64,000 nucleotides of DNA from Balneolaceae bacterium (GTDB taxonomy: Bacteria > Bacteroidota > Rhodothermia > Balneolales > Balneolaceae). Within the stretch, counting starts at the first letter, position 1. Each line of letters opens with the position of its first letter. Under the pieces are notes generated by a model. That model was not told where the DNA came from. It saw nothing but the letters and a program-made list of their open reading frames with translations, and did no database searches. Below, in pieces: positions 53,850 to 63,700 of this stretch. The stretch is from positions 868,001-932,000 of the forward strand of contig JAEPQE010000002.1 of assembly GCA_017640665.1 (NCBI GenBank). The letters run 5' to 3'. The position numbers and the translations under genes are program-made.

Positions 53850-54683
53850 ATGAAACGCATTGCGCTGTGTTCAACTTATTTGTTTGCAGTGCTCTTTCTC
53901 CCTTTTAATGCTGTTGCACAGCTTAATCAAGGACAGCCGGAGGCACTGCAAGGCGTCGGCATAAATGAACAACTGGGAGAGTATATCCCTTTCGATGCCA
54001 CTTTCGCTACTTCACAAGGAGACAGTGTTACCATTGGTTCATTACTGGAGGAAGGTAAACCGGTAATTTTAAATCCAATGTATCTGGAATGCCCTATGCT
54101 ATGTGGATTGGTTATTGATGGAGTTCTTAATGTAGCCGACCAATTAGCATGGTCTCCCGGAAATGATTACCAGATCATCTCTTTCAGCATCGATCCTGAA
54201 GAAACGCACGAGTTAGCCAATGAATACCGTAAAAAGTTCGTTTCAAAACTAAACAAAGACATCCCAGATAACGGTTGGTACTTTCTCACCAGTGAAAAAA
54301 AAGAAATTGATAAAATAATTGATGCCGTAGGTTTCCAATATAATGAGGTAGAGGGAACGGGAGAATATGCGCATAGTGCTGCAATCATTATGTTGAGCCC
54401 CGAAGGAAAAATTACCCGCTATCTATATGGCATCCAATACAATGAGTTTGATGTACGTAATGCACTCTACGAATCGGCAGATGGGCAAATCGGATCGACC
54501 CTCGATAAAGTACTGATGTATTGCTATCAATATGATCCAAATTCCAACAGTTATGTACCCATTGCAATCAATATTATGAAGATTGGCGGCTTGGCTACAC
54601 TAATAATTCTTGGTATCTTCCTGAGCCTTTTTTGGCTCCGCGAAAAAGGTAAAAAAGTAACTTCTAACATCGACTACCAATAA
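53850..54683 (+). CDS. SCO1/SenC family copper chaperone
   Basis: About 277 residues from the ATG at 53850 (the TTG at 53835 adds five). Signal peptide (1-24, ends AVAQ), then a thioredoxin-like SCO domain with ECPMLCG (Cys81, Cys85) and the copper-binding His175 in EYAHSAAI. A C-terminal membrane helix (about 240-260) tethers it on the periplasmic side, an arrangement opposite to typical N-anchored SCO proteins. SCO proteins deliver copper to the CuA site of subunit II. The gene overlaps coxB by one base, which fits that role. Confidence 0.94.
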   Translation: MKRIALCSTYLFAVLFLPFNAVAQLNQGQPEALQGVGINEQLGEYIPFDATFATSQGDSVTIGSLLEEGKPVILNPMYLECPMLCGLVIDGVLNVADQLAWSPGNDYQIISFSIDPEETHELANEYRKKFVSKLNKDIPDNGWYFLTSEKKEIDKIIDAVGFQYNEVEGTGEYAHSAAIIMLSPEGKITRYLYGIQYNEFDVRNALYESADGQIGSTLDKVLMYCYQYDPNSNSYVPIAINIMKIGGLATLIILGIFLSLFWLREKGKKVTSNIDYQ

Positions 54684-55624
54684 TGGGCAGACTATTCGAT
54701 TTTATGCTCCCGGAAAATAAATCTCCGCTTACGGCAGATCCAACCGACGGGCTCTTTCACTTCATTAATGAGGTGAGTTTAATATTTCTTGTAGGCATTA
54801 CAATCGCACTTATTTACTTCGCTTTCAAATACAAGCGAAAGTCCGATAATGACTATACTCCGGTAATTACACACAATAATACTCTGGAAATCACCTGGTC
54901 TGTAATTCCTCTTCTTATCACACTTGTCATTTTCGGATGGGGCTATTCAGGCTGGCTTAACCTAAAAGCAGTTCCTGATGATGCTTACGAAATTCAGGTT
55001 ACCGGATTCAAATGGAACTGGGCTGTTAATTATGAGAACGGCGCTCAGACTTTAAACGAGATTCACGTTCCTAAAGGACGTCCGGTAAAAATTGTTCTTC
55101 AATCGAGAGACGTTCTACATTCTTTCTTTGTTCCTGATTACAGGGTAAAGCATGATGCTGTTCCTGGTAGGTATACCTATGTATGGTTTCAGGCTGAAGA
55201 GGTTGGTGAGTCCGTTGTTTTCTGTACAGAGTATTGTGGTACAGAACATTCATATATGGATGCAAAAATCATTGTTCATGAACCGGAGGATTTTGAAACC
55301 TGGTTAGAAATTAATGGCGGAGGTCCTTCGGGAACACCTGTTGAACAAGGTGAAGCACTAGTTATGCAACAAGGATGTCAAACCTGTCATTCTGTAGACG
55401 GTTCAGCCGGACTTGCACCTACTTTCCAGGGATTATTTGGTCGAGATGAGCAGCTTGCTGATGGGAGCACTCTACAAGCTGACGAAAATTATATCAGAGA
55501 ATCGATTCTCGATCCGGGCGCTAAAATTGTAGCCGGATACGCAAATATCATGCCTCCTTATGAAGGAATTTTAAGCGACGATGAAATCACAAATATTATT
55601 GAATATCTAAAAACACTTGAGTGA
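54683..55624 (+). CDS. coxB: Cytochrome c oxidase subunit II (CoxB) with fused cytochrome c domain
   Basis: A 313-residue protein with two membrane helices (about 27-48 and 70-90). The CuA site is intact: His146, Cys181, Glu183, Cys185, His189 and Met192 in VLHSFF...[14 protein letters not shown]-terminal cytochrome c domain starts at [10 protein letters not shown] (Cys232, Cys235, His236) with a Met in NIMPPYEG. This is the caa3-type architecture, in which the heme c feeds CuA directly. It follows sco with a one-base overlap and is followed by coxA. Confidence 0.96.
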   Translation: MGRLFDFMLPENKSPLTADPTDGLFHFINEVSLIFLVGITIALIYFAFKYKRKSDNDYTPVITHNNTLEITWSVIPLLITLVIFGWGYSGWLNLKAVPDDAYEIQVTGFKWNWAVNYENGAQTLNEIHVPKGRPVKIVLQSRDVLHSFFVPDYRVKHDAVPGRYTYVWFQAEEVGESVVFCTEYCGTEHSYMDAKIIVHEPEDFETWLEINGGGPSGTPVEQGEALVMQQGCQTCHSVDGSAGLAPTFQGLFGRDEQLADGSTLQADENYIRESILDPGAKIVAGYANIMPPYEGILSDDEITNIIEYLKTLE

Positions 55625-55625
55625 C

Positions 55626-57356
55626 ATGGCAGCAGCTGAAACGAATAATATGACTACACTACAAGTAAAGAGGTTTAAGCCTTCGGAAAACCCTACCAAT
55701 ACTTACCTAACTGATGAGAAAGGTGTTTGGGCATGGATGACGACCGTAGACCATAAGAAAATAGGTCTCATGTACCTGGCATCAGTGGCATTCTTCTTTG
55801 CTTTTGCAGGATTTTTAGCAATCGCATTGAGAACAGAATTATGGGAACCAGCAACTAACTTTATAGATGCAGATACTTATAATAAGTATTTTACTCTCCA
55901 TGGAGCCATGATGGTATTCTTCGTGTTGATACCGAGTATCCCTGCTGCTCTTGGAAACTTTGTATTGCCAATGCAGCTTGGTGCAAAGGATGTAGCCTTC
56001 CCTCGCCTTAACCTTGCAAGTTTCTATATTTATGTGATTGGCGCAATCTTCACATTCATTTCACTTGCATACAATGGTTTTGATACTGGCTGGACGTTCT
56101 ACACTCCATACAGTTCAACTGGTTCAACTGGTGTAATTTGGGTAACTCTTGGTGTATTTATCCTTGGGTTCTCCTCCATTTTAACGGGAACCAACTTCAT
56201 CACAACTATCCACAAGTTGAGAGCTCCGGGGATTACCTGGGATAAACTCCCACTTAATATCTGGGCATTATATGCTACTTCTATTATTCAGGTACTAGCA
56301 ACTCCGGTGTTGGCAATTACCATCTTGCTTCTCGCGATGGAGAATATTATGGATATCGGAATCTTCGATCCGGCTAAAGGTGGCGATCCGGTTCTCTACC
56401 AGCATTTCTTCTGGTTCTACTCCCACCCTGCTGTATATATTATGATTGTACCTGGATTCGGGATTATCTCTGAGGTGATTTCAACCTTTTCCAAGAAAAC
56501 TGTATTTGGTTACTGGGCGATTGCGCTTTCGTCGTTAGCAATTGCTTTTATTGGGTTCCTCGTTTGGGGTCACCATATGTTTACTTCCGGGCAATCAGCG
56601 GTGGCAACTACGGTATTCTCATTCCTTACTTTCCTCGTAGGTATTCCAACAGGTATCAAGATTTTCAACTGGATTGCGACCTTGTATAAAGGTTCCATCG
56701 ACATGAAAACCCCGATGTTGTATGTATTCATCTTTTTGTTCCTGTTCTCCATTGGTGGGTTTACAGGGATTATGCTGGGTGCTCTTTCAGTAGATATTCA
56801 CCTTCACGATACATACTACGTGGTTGCTCACTTCCACTATGTGATGATGGGCGGTACGCTTATCGCTTTACTTGCAGGGCTCCATTACTGGTGGCCAAAA
56901 ATGACTGGTAAGATGTACAATGAAACCCAAGGTAAAATTGCAGCTATACTTGTGTTCATTGGCTTTAACATGACTTTCCTTCCACAGTTTATTATGGGAG
57001 CACAGGGAATGCCGAGACGTTATTACAACTATATTGACCAGTTCCAGCCATTCCACCAAACATCAACCATTGGATCTTACATTTTAGGAGTAGCATTTTT
57101 ACTTATTCTCTACTATTTGGTGATGTCTCTCATTAAAGGAGAACAAGCCCCTTCAAATCCATGGAAAAGTCGTGCACTGGAATGGCAATCAACTTCTCCT
57201 CCGGATTTCCACAACTTCGCGCACACTCCGGTTGTGATTAATGGTCCTTACGACTACCACAAACCTATGGAAGAATTCCAACTTGGTTTAGCGGTTGAGC
57301 ACAACGGCCATGGTGAACATCACGAAGTTGAAACTGAAGAAACAGAAAAAGCTTAA
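55626..57356 (+). CDS. coxA: Cytochrome c oxidase subunit I (CoxA)
   Basis: A 576-residue protein with 12 membrane helices, from the ATG at 55626; the TTG at 55617 gives three more residues. Heme/CuB ligands are visible: [32 protein letters not shown] and [12 protein letters not shown]. The YSHP motif with Ala at the position of the D-channel Glu (GHPEV in A1 oxidases) marks an A2-type heme-copper oxidase, as in the Rhodothermus caa3 enzyme. It couples oxygen reduction to proton pumping in the inner membrane. Confidence 0.96.
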   Translation: MAAAETNNMTTLQVKRFKPSENPTNTYLTDEKGVWAWMTTVDHKKIGLMYLASVAFFFAFAGFLAIALRTELWEPATNFIDADTYNKYFTLHGAMMVFFVLIPSIPAALGNFVLPMQLGAKDVAFPRLNLASFYIYVIGAIFTFISLAYNGFDTGWTFYTPYSSTGSTGVIWVTLGVFILGFSSILTGTNFITTIHKLRAPGITWDKLPLNIWALYATSIIQVLATPVLAITILLLAMENIMDIGIFDPAKGGDPVLYQHFFWFYSHPAVYIMIVPGFGIISEVISTFSKKTVFGYWAIALSSLAIAFIGFLVWGHHMFTSGQSAVATTVFSFLTFLVGIPTGIKIFNWIATLYKGSIDMKTPMLYVFIFLFLFSIGGFTGIMLGALSVDIHLHDTYYVVAHFHYVMMGGTLIALLAGLHYWWPKMTGKMYNETQGKIAAILVFIGFNMTFLPQFIMGAQGMPRRYYNYIDQFQPFHQTSTIGSYILGVAFLLILYYLVMSLIKGEQAPSNPWKSRALEWQSTSPPDFHNFAHTPVVINGPYDYHKPMEEFQLGLAVEHNGHGEHHEVETEETEKA

Positions 57357-57379
57357 CTAACTAAAAACCGACACTATAA

Positions 57380-58045
57380 ATGGCGAATCATTCAGCATCT
57401 CACCCTGCTCACGTTCAGCACCATTTTGTAGATTCAGACCAGCAGTTTGAATCAGCAAAAATGGGGATGTGGGTATTCCTGGTGAACGAAATCCTCTTTT
57501 TCGGCGGGCTTTTCTGTGCGTACATCGTGTTCAGAGCCTGGTATCCCGATCTTTTTTCTCAAGCAGCTCTCGAACTAAACAAAGTATGGGGAGGTGTGAA
57601 CACAGTAGTTCTTATTGGTAGTAGTTTAACGGTAGCCATGGCTATCCGCTCTGCTCAAAAGAATCAAATTCGTGGGCTTCGAATTAACCTTCTGATTACT
57701 ATTGCACTTGCTTGTGTATTTATGGTGATTAAGTATTTCGAGTACGAACACAAATTACATCTGGGTATTGCACCTGGAATGTTCTGGAACCCAACTCCGG
57801 AAGTACTTGCAGAGTTAAGCCATCCAAAGGCGAATATATTCTTCGGTATTTATTATATGATGACCGGCGTTCACGGTTTACATGTTTTGGTTGGTATCGG
57901 TTTAATGATCTGGCTGTACATCCGTGCCGGTAAAGGTCACTTTAATAGCGAGTACTACACTCCGGTTGAAATCACAGGTCTTTACTGGCACTTGGTTGAC
58001 TTGATCTGGATTTTCCTATTCCCACTACTTTACTTAATTGAATGA
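57380..58045 (+). CDS. coxC: Cytochrome c oxidase subunit III (CoxC)
   Basis: A 221-residue membrane protein with five predicted helices, shorter than the seven-helix form. It shows the subunit III pattern KMGMWVFLVNEILFFGGLFCAYIVFR, LNKVWGGVNTVVLIGSSLTVAMAIR, YYMMTGVHGLHVLVGIGL and GLYWHLVDLIWIFLFPLLYL with the conserved Glu of HLVDLIW replaced by Asp. It follows coxA by 23 bases and overlaps nothing. It binds lipid and stabilises subunit I in known oxidases. Confidence 0.95.
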   Translation: MANHSASHPAHVQHHFVDSDQQFESAKMGMWVFLVNEILFFGGLFCAYIVFRAWYPDLFSQAALELNKVWGGVNTVVLIGSSLTVAMAIRSAQKNQIRGLRINLLITIALACVFMVIKYFEYEHKLHLGIAPGMFWNPTPEVLAELSHPKANIFFGIYYMMTGVHGLHVLVGIGLMIWLYIRAGKGHFNSEYYTPVEITGLYWHLVDLIWIFLFPLLYLIE

Positions 58046-58058
58046 GAGGTTTTTGACA

Positions 58059-58373
58059 ATGAGCGAACACAATCACGAACATCACGTTGCTACTGCTAAA
58101 CAACTATGGTTAATTGGTGGAGCATTATTTGTACTTACGATTTTAACGGTAGTGGTTTCTTCCATCCCGATCCCTGCCCCATTTGATATTATTACAGCAC
58201 TGGTTATCGCCTTTGGTAAAGCATATTTGGTAGCTGCTTTCTTTATGGGATTGTACTGGGATGTTAAATTCAACTCCATGCTACTTATTGGAGCACTCGT
58301 ATTCTTCATTCTGATGGTAACTGTAACCCTACTTGATACCATGTACCGACAGGATGTAGTCCCTTCTTTCTAA
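58059..58373 (+). CDS. coxD: Cytochrome c oxidase subunit IV (caa3 type)
   Basis: A 104-residue protein with three membrane helices, of the prokaryotic cytochrome c oxidase subunit IV family: LWLIGGALFVLTILTVVVSSIPI, ITALVIAFGKAYLVAAFFMGL and LLIGALVFFILMVTVTLLDTMY. GAGAGG at 58042-58047 precedes the ATG at 58059, which I prefer to the TTG at 58038 inside coxC. It is the last gene of the operon and is followed by a clear terminator. Confidence 0.93.
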   Translation: MSEHNHEHHVATAKQLWLIGGALFVLTILTVVVSSIPIPAPFDIITALVIAFGKAYLVAAFFMGLYWDVKFNSMLLIGALVFFILMVTVTLLDTMYRQDVVPSF

Positions 58374-58394
58374 AAGAAAGAGCTAACTAAATTC

Positions 58395-58428
58395 AAAGCC
58401 TCATGCTGTTAAAGTGTGAGGCTTTTTT
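58395..58428 (+). terminator. Intrinsic terminator of the act-cox operon
   Basis: AAAGCCTCA (58395-58403) pairs perfectly with TGAGGCTTT (58417-58425) over a 13-base loop, followed by a run of T. It stands about 20 bases after the coxD stop. Confidence 0.9.
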
Positions 58429-58530
58429 TGTCTCTGGAAATTGTTGGTAGTAGTTTAGACTGTTACAATAGCTGGAGGCGAAACTTCACAATAAACTAGA
58501 ATAAGTATAACTTATGAATTGTAGAATATT

Positions 58531-58962
58531 ATGATGAGTCGAAAATACTTATTGAAAATGGGAGTATCACTTTATCTGGGAGCTTTCTTTCTAATTATAC
58601 CAGTTGGTTTTATTCTACTTATTGTAACTCCTGATGTCTCTGATTTTGAGATTTTTAGTTATTTACTCTTTTCAAGTTTGCTTATGTATGGTGGGGGTAT
58701 AATTATTTATGCTCTAATTATTTTAATCGTGAAGCCTGAATGGATAAATAGGTACATGCTAATCTTTATTATGATATTTAGTGTCGAGCTTATTTACTTT
58801 ATTTTTAATGCAGACTTTTTTTTCATTGCTGTATCTAATAGCATTATCAAGTTTCAAAACTATAGTCTATTGGGGATATATTTAGCACTTCTTGCTAGTT
58901 ATATCATTAATGTATTCTTACTAAAATTTTATTTTAGTATTGAAGGAACCACATTGGAATGA
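58531..58962 (+). CDS. Small integral membrane protein of unknown function
   Basis: A 143-residue, very hydrophobic protein with four predicted helices (about 12-32, 40-62, 72-92 and 112-133) and few charged residues. I see no family motif, and its composition is more AT-rich than the operon before it. It has its own upstream gap after the cox terminator and lies before a toxin-antitoxin pair on the other strand. It may belong to the same mobile-gene neighbourhood; function unknown. Confidence 0.7.
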   Translation: MMSRKYLLKMGVSLYLGAFFLIIPVGFILLIVTPDVSDFEIFSYLLFSSLLMYGGGIIIYALIILIVKPEWINRYMLIFIMIFSVELIYFIFNADFFFIAVSNSIIKFQNYSLLGIYLALLASYIINVFLLKFYFSIEGTTLE

Positions 58963-58980
58963 CATACCGGAAGCTTAAGC

Positions 58981-59280
58981 TTACTTCCTCTCTTTCCAGA
59001 TTTTTGGGTCTTTTGCGGTATTGAAAACAGCCATTACAGTGATTAATTGTTTGTGTTCATCAATTAAGAAATGAATCATATATGGATACTTCTTTAACGG
59101 AAAACAGTGTATATCATCATAGCGTATTTGGAAGAAAGGGTTTTGTTCTAACTGAACAAGACATTCGTTTACAAAATCCTCGAATTGTTCTCCTAGTCCG
59201 GGCTGTTGCTCATCATAATAATCAATGGCTTGTTGTATATCCTGCATTGCCCTTGGATCAAGAACAGTGGTAAAAGCCAT
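58981..59280 (-). CDS. RelE/ParE-family toxin
   Basis: A 99-residue protein of the ParE/RelE toxin superfamily: DPRAMQDIQQAIDYYDEQQPGLGEQFEDFV at the start, then LEQNPFFQIRYDDIHCFPLKKYPYMIHFLIDE and a C-terminal VFNTAKDPKIWKER. Members inhibit translation (RelE) or gyrase (ParE); this one is closer to ParE by the RYD..PL.KYPY.I pattern. It begins one base after its upstream antitoxin gene, the standard two-gene layout. Confidence 0.88.
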   Translation of the reverse strand: MAFTTVLDPRAMQDIQQAIDYYDEQQPGLGEQFEDFVNECLVQLEQNPFFQIRYDDIHCFPLKKYPYMIHFLIDEHKQLITVMAVFNTAKDPKIWKERK

Positions 59281-59281
59281 G

Positions 59282-59494
59282 TTATGCGTCAGACTTAAAT
59301 TTGAATTGCTTTCGAGCTTCCTCCCGAGGGATCATATTTTCTTGTTTTACAGTTTGAATCCGTTCTCTGACAATAGCTTTGTGTTCTTCTGGAATTTCAT
59401 GTAGTTCTGTAGAAGCTTCCAGCCCCAACTGTTTGATAAGTTGCAAAACAAAATCTACTTTTTGATCAGGGACTTTTAGAATAATCTCTTTCAT
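59282..59494 (-). CDS. Antitoxin of the RelE/ParE-type module
   Basis: A 70-residue protein with an amphipathic helix (KVPDQKVDFVLQLIKQLGL) and a charged C-terminal half (HKAIVRERIQTVKQENMIPREEARKQF). It has no obvious AbrB, RHH or HTH domain, and is named by position: it ends one base before the toxin gene. It probably neutralises the toxin through its C-terminal helices and represses their shared promoter. Confidence 0.8.
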   Translation of the reverse strand: MKEIILKVPDQKVDFVLQLIKQLGLEASTELHEIPEEHKAIVRERIQTVKQENMIPREEARKQFKFKSDA

Positions 59495-59805
59495 AAATAA
59501 AACGATTAAATAAAATCTTCTAAATAATAGCTAATAAACACCAAAGAGGATAATTAGTTTTTGCTTGTATGCTTTTGATAAAATCGCTTACAGGAAGACT
59601 GCAATTTCTCATCGCTACGCTGCTGCTGCGCAATGCAGTTGGAAGCTCGAGCTTCCCAATGATATTATAATAGCAACTAATCCTGTAAGAAATGTTAAGA
59701 TCTGGTTCGAATGTCATACCTACACTTGGGCTTTTCTACCTTGTTCTAAACACAGTTGGAATTTGGTGCTTGGAATTTAGAACTTCTCACCAAAAAGGAG
59801 CCTGA
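59495..59805. repeat. Palindrome-rich intergenic region with REP-like element
   Basis: 311 bases without a gene, upstream of the toxin-antitoxin pair and the MBL gene. A perfect 16-base palindrome GGAAGCTCGAGCTTCC is at 59641-59656. It is flanked by a 9-base inverted pair CTTACAGGA (59587-59595) and TCCTGTAAG (59681-59689). A second pair, GTTCTAAA (59743-59750) and TTTAGAAC (59776-59783), encloses two TTGGAATTT direct repeats. This looks like a non-autonomous REP-type insertion followed by a simple AT-rich repeat. Confidence 0.6.
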
Positions 59806-59808
59806 TTG
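59794..59808 (+). promoter_or_regulatory. Strong SD deciding a TTG start
   Basis: AAAGGAG at 59794-59800 lies five bases before TTG at 59806 and supports this non-ATG start for the MBL hydrolase gene. Confidence 0.8.
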
Positions 59809-60681
59809 AGTTTATCGAAAACCACTCTCGGAGATTTTGAACTTTATACCATCGAAACAGGGGATATTAAGTTGGATGGTGGAGCAATGTTCGGGGTAGT
59901 TCCCAAAACCTTATGGTCGCGTGGAATTGAGCCCGATGAAAAGAATCGTATTTCCATGACGATGCGTTGTCTGCTTATCAAATCCAATCAAACCGGGAAA
60001 GTGTATCTGATTGATAACGGAGTTGGTAATAAGTTCAATGAGAAAATGATGGACATCTACCAAATCGACTTCTCTGAGAAAACGCTTGAAGGCTCACTAG
60101 AAGCTCAGGGGTTTACATTCGGAGATGTTACAGACATCATTTTCACCCATCTTCACTTCGATCATTGCGGAGGAACTTCTTTCTTTAATGAGGATGGGAA
60201 ACTTGATTACACATTCCAGAATGTGATCTACCATATCAATAAAAGGCATTGGGAAACGGCTACCAATCCTAATGCACGGGAGCAAGCCAGTTTTCTGAAG
60301 GAGAATATCGAACCTCTGAAAAATTCATCTGATGTGAATCTGTTGGATGATTATGTGGAGTTCGAACCTGGTTTAAGTACACTTATTGCAGATGGACACA
60401 CTTTAGGTCAACAACTTCCTAAGATTGAAACAGATGGAAAAACAATTGTTTTTGTCGCTGATCTACTTCCTACTCATGTTCATCTTCCTCTTCCCTGGGT
60501 GATGGGTTACGATATGCGACCGATTGACACCCTCAATGAAAAGAAGAAATTTCTTGATCAGGCTGTAGAGGAAAATTGGTATTTATTTCTGGAGCATGAT
60601 CTTGAGAAAGAAATCATTACCATTGGAAGCGAAAATGGAAGATACTTTGTAATAGATACGCTTACACTTTCTGATATTTAG
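59806..60681 (+). CDS. MBL-fold metallo-hydrolase
   Basis: A 291-residue cytoplasmic protein from a TTG start backed by a strong SD. The zinc motif FTHLHFDHCGG (HxHxDH) is intact, with further ligands in ADGHTLGQQLP and VFVADLLPTHVHLP. It belongs to the glyoxalase-II/lactonase-like group of the metallo-beta-lactamase superfamily; the GHT...HxH pattern and the N-terminal region (GGAMFGVVPKTLWSR) are typical of quorum-quenching-type and related N-acyl hydrolase folds. The substrate is not determined. It precedes the DUF4175 gene by 66 bases. Confidence 0.88.
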   Translation: MSLSKTTLGDFELYTIETGDIKLDGGAMFGVVPKTLWSRGIEPDEKNRISMTMRCLLIKSNQTGKVYLIDNGVGNKFNEKMMDIYQIDFSEKTLEGSLEAQGFTFGDVTDIIFTHLHFDHCGGTSFFNEDGKLDYTFQNVIYHINKRHWETATNPNAREQASFLKENIEPLKNSSDVNLLDDYVEFEPGLSTLIADGHTLGQQLPKIETDGKTIVFVADLLPTHVHLPLPWVMGYDMRPIDTLNEKKKFLDQAVEENWYLFLEHDLEKEIITIGSENGRYFVIDTLTLSDI

Positions 60682-60747
60682 TCGGCAATTTTAACCAACA
60701 TTTATAGTTTTTGATTAGGCAAAGCTGTTTCTTTCTAGTTAATACTT

Positions 60748-63700
60748 ATGGCCAACAAAAACTCCACACATACTTCTGATCAACTCCGGGAAAAATTGCT
60801 CGGAATCCATTCTTCTCTCCAAAGAAAAGAGCAACAAAATGCCCTATTTGGTGGCATAATACTCTTCCTGGTCTGGATTACAGCTCTGATTTTAATTGAA
60901 CAAATTTTCTACCTAGTTCCTTCTGTAAAAATCACCTTATTGATTTTACTTGTTGGAGTTACAGGCATAAGTATTTGGATGGGTTTACGATCTCTGAGGA
61001 GCACCTCTTTCATTGAGTTCTACCGATCATTCGCCAAAACCTCTAATCTTAAGGAACTCTCTTATGCATTAGATCTAGAGAAGTCTTCTAATGCTAACCC
61101 AAAGTTGGTTGAAGCTGCAATTTTCAAGAATCTGGAACAAGTCAATCCTCAAGTACTTAATGAAAGCCTGACTGCATTTCTTAGCAGTTCCCGGATTACG
61201 AGTGAGCTCAGATTGAAACAGAATATCGCATTAGCTTCACTTGTTATTTTGTTGATTACAGGATTTGGATTTCAATCTTCGTCTGCCAGATTAGTACAGT
61301 TTTGGGAAACCTTCGAAAAACCCAATCCATTTACTTTCTCTGTTCATCCTGGAAACATCACACAAGAACAAGGTACACCATTCACTGCATCTATTACTTA
61401 TAAAGACGCTTTACCGAAGAGAGTTTCGTTGATGGTTAAAACTCCGGTTGAGGATGATTTCCGATCACGTAATATGGATGCTTCCGGATCGACCTATTCT
61501 TCTATCCCATTCGATTTAAACAATAATCTGGAGTATTACATCGAGATGGACGGCTACAGCAGCCCGATTTATAACGCAAGTGTTCAACTTCGTCCCAGGT
61601 TTTCGCAACTTGAAGTGGTTATCACGCCTCCCGAGTATACCGGACTCGACTCTACCCTGCTTCGATATCCCTTTTCTTTAGTGCAGGGTTATCAAGGTTC
61701 TCAAATCAATATCTCAGGAGTGGCTAATAAATCTCTGAATGAGTTTTCACTTCTGAAAAGAAAGGGTCATGTTGATCTTCAAACGGATGATTCTCTCATT
61801 TTTAGTTTCTCTTATGAACTAGCCGATCCCGATACCCTTTCTTTTAATCTTGCTGATGAAAATGGATTAAGAAATCAGAATCCGTTTCAGTTTACTATAG
61901 AGCCTGTTCAGGATGAGTATCCTTATGTTGAGCTTCTTCAGCCTTCTGAGTCGTTTGAAGCAGTGGATCCATCTTTAATCGATCTTCTATTTCGACCTTC
62001 AGACGATTTTGCCCTTACTTCTGCTTCTCTGAACTATGAGCTCAGAAAGGCATTTGTTGAAGAACCCCTAACTGGTACGATCAAATTAAAACGACCGGGG
62101 AACGGGGTACTTCAATCATTCCCGTGGGACGTATCCGATCTGGAACTAAAACCAAAAGATGAGCTTTTGTTTTGGATTGAAGTTTCTGACAACGATGGAT
62201 ATCAGGGTTACAAAACTTCCCGGTCAGAACTAATCAGCCTTACTGTTCCTTCTTTGATCGATTATTTCGATGATTTAGGCGATCAGGAAGATGAAGTGGA
62301 AACCGACCTTGAAGGTATTTCAGAGGCTTTTGATGAGATGTCTGAACAATACGATACGTTTAAAGAGCAGCTAAAAGAAAATCCTGAGACTAACTTCGAA
62401 CAACAGCGCCAGCTTCAGGAAGTTCAGCGCCAACAAGAAGAAATTGAAGAACGAATCGAAGAATTAAATGAAAAGTTCGAGGAAATTAAAGAAGAACTGA
62501 GTGAGAACAATATGCTTTCAGAAGAAACGATGGAAGCGTATCAGGAGCTTCAGGAATTAATGGAAGAGATTGATGATCCGGCTTTCAGAGAAGCCCTTCA
62601 AAAGCTGCAGGAGCAAATGAGTGAAATGAGCCCTGAGCAGCTCCGTGATGCACTACAGGATGCTGAGTTTAATGAAGAATTGTACAAACAGCGTCTGGAG
62701 AGAACACTTGAGTTATTCAAACAGCTAAAGCTGAATTCTGATCTCGAAAAGCTTGCTGAAGCTTATGATGATTTAGCCCGGCAGGAAGAAGAGATGGAAA
62801 GTAGAACTGGTGATACTCAAGCGCAGGAAGAACAACGGAAATCTACCCTTGAACAAACTGAGCAACTGAAAAACCAGATTGAAGAACTCTCTGAAAATAC
62901 TACCAGCAAGACAGAAGAGCCTGTTAACGCTTATCAGGAAATGTCCCAAAAAGAGTTAGAAAGCATTCAACAGGAGTTGAAAAAAATGCTTGAAGAACTT
63001 CAAAAAGAAGGAGCTCAGCAAAACTCAGATTCCGATGAAAATAGTGATCAGAATAATTCTGAGAGTCAATCCGGAGATCAGTCACAGCAACAGAATCAGC
63101 AAAATCAACAGCAGCAAAAAAACCTGAAAGAGAGTTTCCAAAAATTAGCTGAGATGACCCGAAATACGATGGAGCAGATGCAACAACAGCAGATGAATGT
63201 GAATATAGCCGGTCTTCAATATATTTTGTATTCGTTGTTAAACCTTTCTGTTGAGCAGGAGGATCTGGTTGAATATGCGAGTTCTACAGAGAACCGAAGT
63301 CAGGCCTATATCGAGTATGCCAGAGAACAAAAGAATGTAGAAGACATATTTATATCGTTATCTGATTCACTTTTTGCTTTGTCAAAAGACATTCCACAAT
63401 TCTCAAATCAGATCAACGAAAAAAAAGAAGAAGTTGAACGTTTGTTGACTAATTCGCTGGAGCAGATGGCCGAGCGGAACCAAAACCGGGCTTCTGTTGC
63501 TACACGTCAGGCAATGGGTGGAATCAATGAAATTGCATTTATGATTGCTAATCTATTGGAGCAACTCCAGAATTCTTCCAGCGGTGGTGGGGGGAGCGGT
63601 GGAATGAGTATGCAGCAGATGATGGAGCAAATGCAACAAATGGGCGAGAATCAACAGCAGTTGAATCAGCAGATGCAGGATTTGATTAACGACATGCAGG

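Noticed and set aside
59700-59715. GGTTCGAAT, resembling a tRNA T-loop
   Set aside because: No matching acceptor, D-arm or anticodon stem is found around it.
59565-59780. Short plus-strand frame in the gap before the MBL gene
   Set aside because: The stretch contains several inverted repeats and its translation has no family signature, so it is read as repeat DNA.
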